13,442 bases of DNA from an uncultured Collinsella sp. GTDB taxonomy: Bacteria > Actinomycetota > Coriobacteriia > Coriobacteriales > Coriobacteriaceae. Position numbers and translations under genes: made by a program. Positions 12,890 to 13,442 of the stretch are shown piece after piece. The stretch spans positions 1 to 13,442 of the forward strand of contig CAKUCJ010000010.1 in assembly GCA_934643435.1 (NCBI GenBank), written 5' to 3'. Every line of letters starts with the position of its first letter. Positions within the stretch are counted from its first letter, which is position 1. Under the pieces are notes generated by a model. It ran no database searches. It was not told where the DNA came from and saw only the letters and a program-made list of their open reading frames with translations.

Positions 12890-13442
12890 TTAGGCGCAAT
12901 CGCCACGCCAGATGTAGTCGCCCACCTTGTATTTGGGGGGAACGACCGGGATCTGCAGGTAGGACTGGTGCTCGCCACCGGTGTGGATGACATGCATGCC
13001 GTCGCCGTTATCGGTCTTATGGTTCATATCGTTATCGTGGAACCACTCGGTCTTGATAAAGCGACCGGCAATGACGACCTGGAGCTTCTCGCCCTTGTGC
13101 CAGAAACGGGAGTGCGGGTACATCTCCACGTCCACCGGGACGATCTCGCCCGGCTGCATGCGCTCCTCCTTCTCGTGGGAGTGCACGGGCTGGAAGTCGC
13201 TGGCGTACTTGGGGTCGAGGTCGCGGTGGCTGCAGCGGAGGAACCCCCACGCGCCGCGGAAGGGGGCGCCCATGACGCGGATGGGCACGTAGTTACCGTC
13301 GCGGTCCAGCTTGATGACCCAGGGGAAGAGGTCCATGTTGTCGTAGCCACGGCACTCCACGTTGAGGTGGAGCTTCATGTAGCCGGTGATCTCGGTGTCC
13401 TCGGTGAACTGGTAGGTGAACGTCGTGGTCTCGGTCTTGGGG
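12890..13442 (-). CDS. CocE/NonD-family hydrolase, C-terminal part (5' end outside window)
   Basis: The 183 visible residues end at a TAA at 12890. They are beta-rich: YQFTEDTEITGYMKLHLNVE is followed by DLFPWVIKLDRDGNYVPIRVM, FRGAWGFLRCSHRDLD, PGEIVPVDVEMYPHSRFWHKG, EKLQVVIAGRFI and a final HTGGEHQSYLQIPVVP. This is the pattern of the C-terminal jelly-roll of X-Pro dipeptidyl-peptidase/CocE-type hydrolases (PepX_C), including the late HTGGEHQSYLQIPV strand. In that family the catalytic serine, aspartate and histidine are in the preceding alpha/beta domain, which lies beyond 13442, so activity cannot be judged. Members cleave esters, amides or beta-lactam-like acyl bonds. As first visible gene of the operon it probably performs the initial cleavage of the substrate. 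Confidence 0.85.
   Translation of the reverse strand, partial: PKTETTTFTYQFTEDTEITGYMKLHLNVECRGYDNMDLFPWVIKLDRDGNYVPIRVMGAPFRGAWGFLRCSHRDLDPKYASDFQPVHSHEKEERMQPGEIVPVDVEMYPHSRFWHKGEKLQVVIAGRFIKTEWFHDNDMNHKTDNGDGMHVIHTGGEHQSYLQIPVVPPKYKVGDYIWRGDCA

Noticed and set aside
1..13442. CRISPR array, rRNA, tRNA, transposase or integrase genes
   Set aside because: No regularly spaced direct repeats, no RNA-gene signatures and no recombinase-like proteins were seen in any frame.

Overview
The window is 13.4 kb of GC-rich bacterial DNA (about 60% by eye). Every gene I can support is on the minus strand, so transcription runs from high to low coordinates. The gene set is a butyrate kinase paired with a Pta-type phosphotransacylase, OFA-like MFS carriers, a DUF2975/XRE pair and an HD-GYP response regulator. 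Together with the base composition and clear Shine-Dalgarno sites this suggests an anaerobic, gut-type actinobacterium, most likely Coriobacteriia (Collinsella-like). That assignment is inference; there is no rRNA or tRNA here to confirm it.

Layout from right to left. (1) 13442-6048 holds a probable operon of eight genes: the C-terminal end of a CocE/NonD-type hydrolase, an OFA-like MFS transporter, an acyl carrier protein, a phosphotransacylase, an HSL-type esterase overlapping it by one base, a small four-helix membrane protein, butyrate kinase and a second MFS transporter. (2) 6047-5725 is a gene-free gap. (3) 5724-5350 is a holo-ACP synthase with a clear intrinsic terminator at 5297-5335. 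(4) 5349-4921 is a gene-free stretch with two strong palindromic elements. (5) 4920-4123 is a lone alpha/beta hydrolase. (6) 3922-1662 is a two-gene signalling operon: a PAS-like/GGDEF/REC/HD-GYP protein with a degenerate cyclase motif, and a stand-alone Hpt protein. (7) 1661-1388 is a gap with a 64-nt palindrome. (8) 1387-483 is a DUF2975 membrane protein plus a YozG-like XRE regulator, followed by a terminator. (9) 342-1 is the N-terminal part of an ABC ATPase with its own good promoter.

The most interesting part is the right-hand operon. It combines a secreted or cytosolic hydrolase, carriers, a dedicated ACP with an altered phosphopantetheine motif, a phosphotransacylase and an acyl kinase. 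A coherent reading is that an imported ester or amide is cleaved, its acyl group is carried as a thioester (possibly on the local ACP rather than CoA), and it is converted to acyl phosphate and then to free acid plus ATP. I know of ACP-tethered catabolism in citrate lyase and malonate decarboxylase, but not of this gene combination. The acyl-loading step is not visible and may lie beyond 13442.
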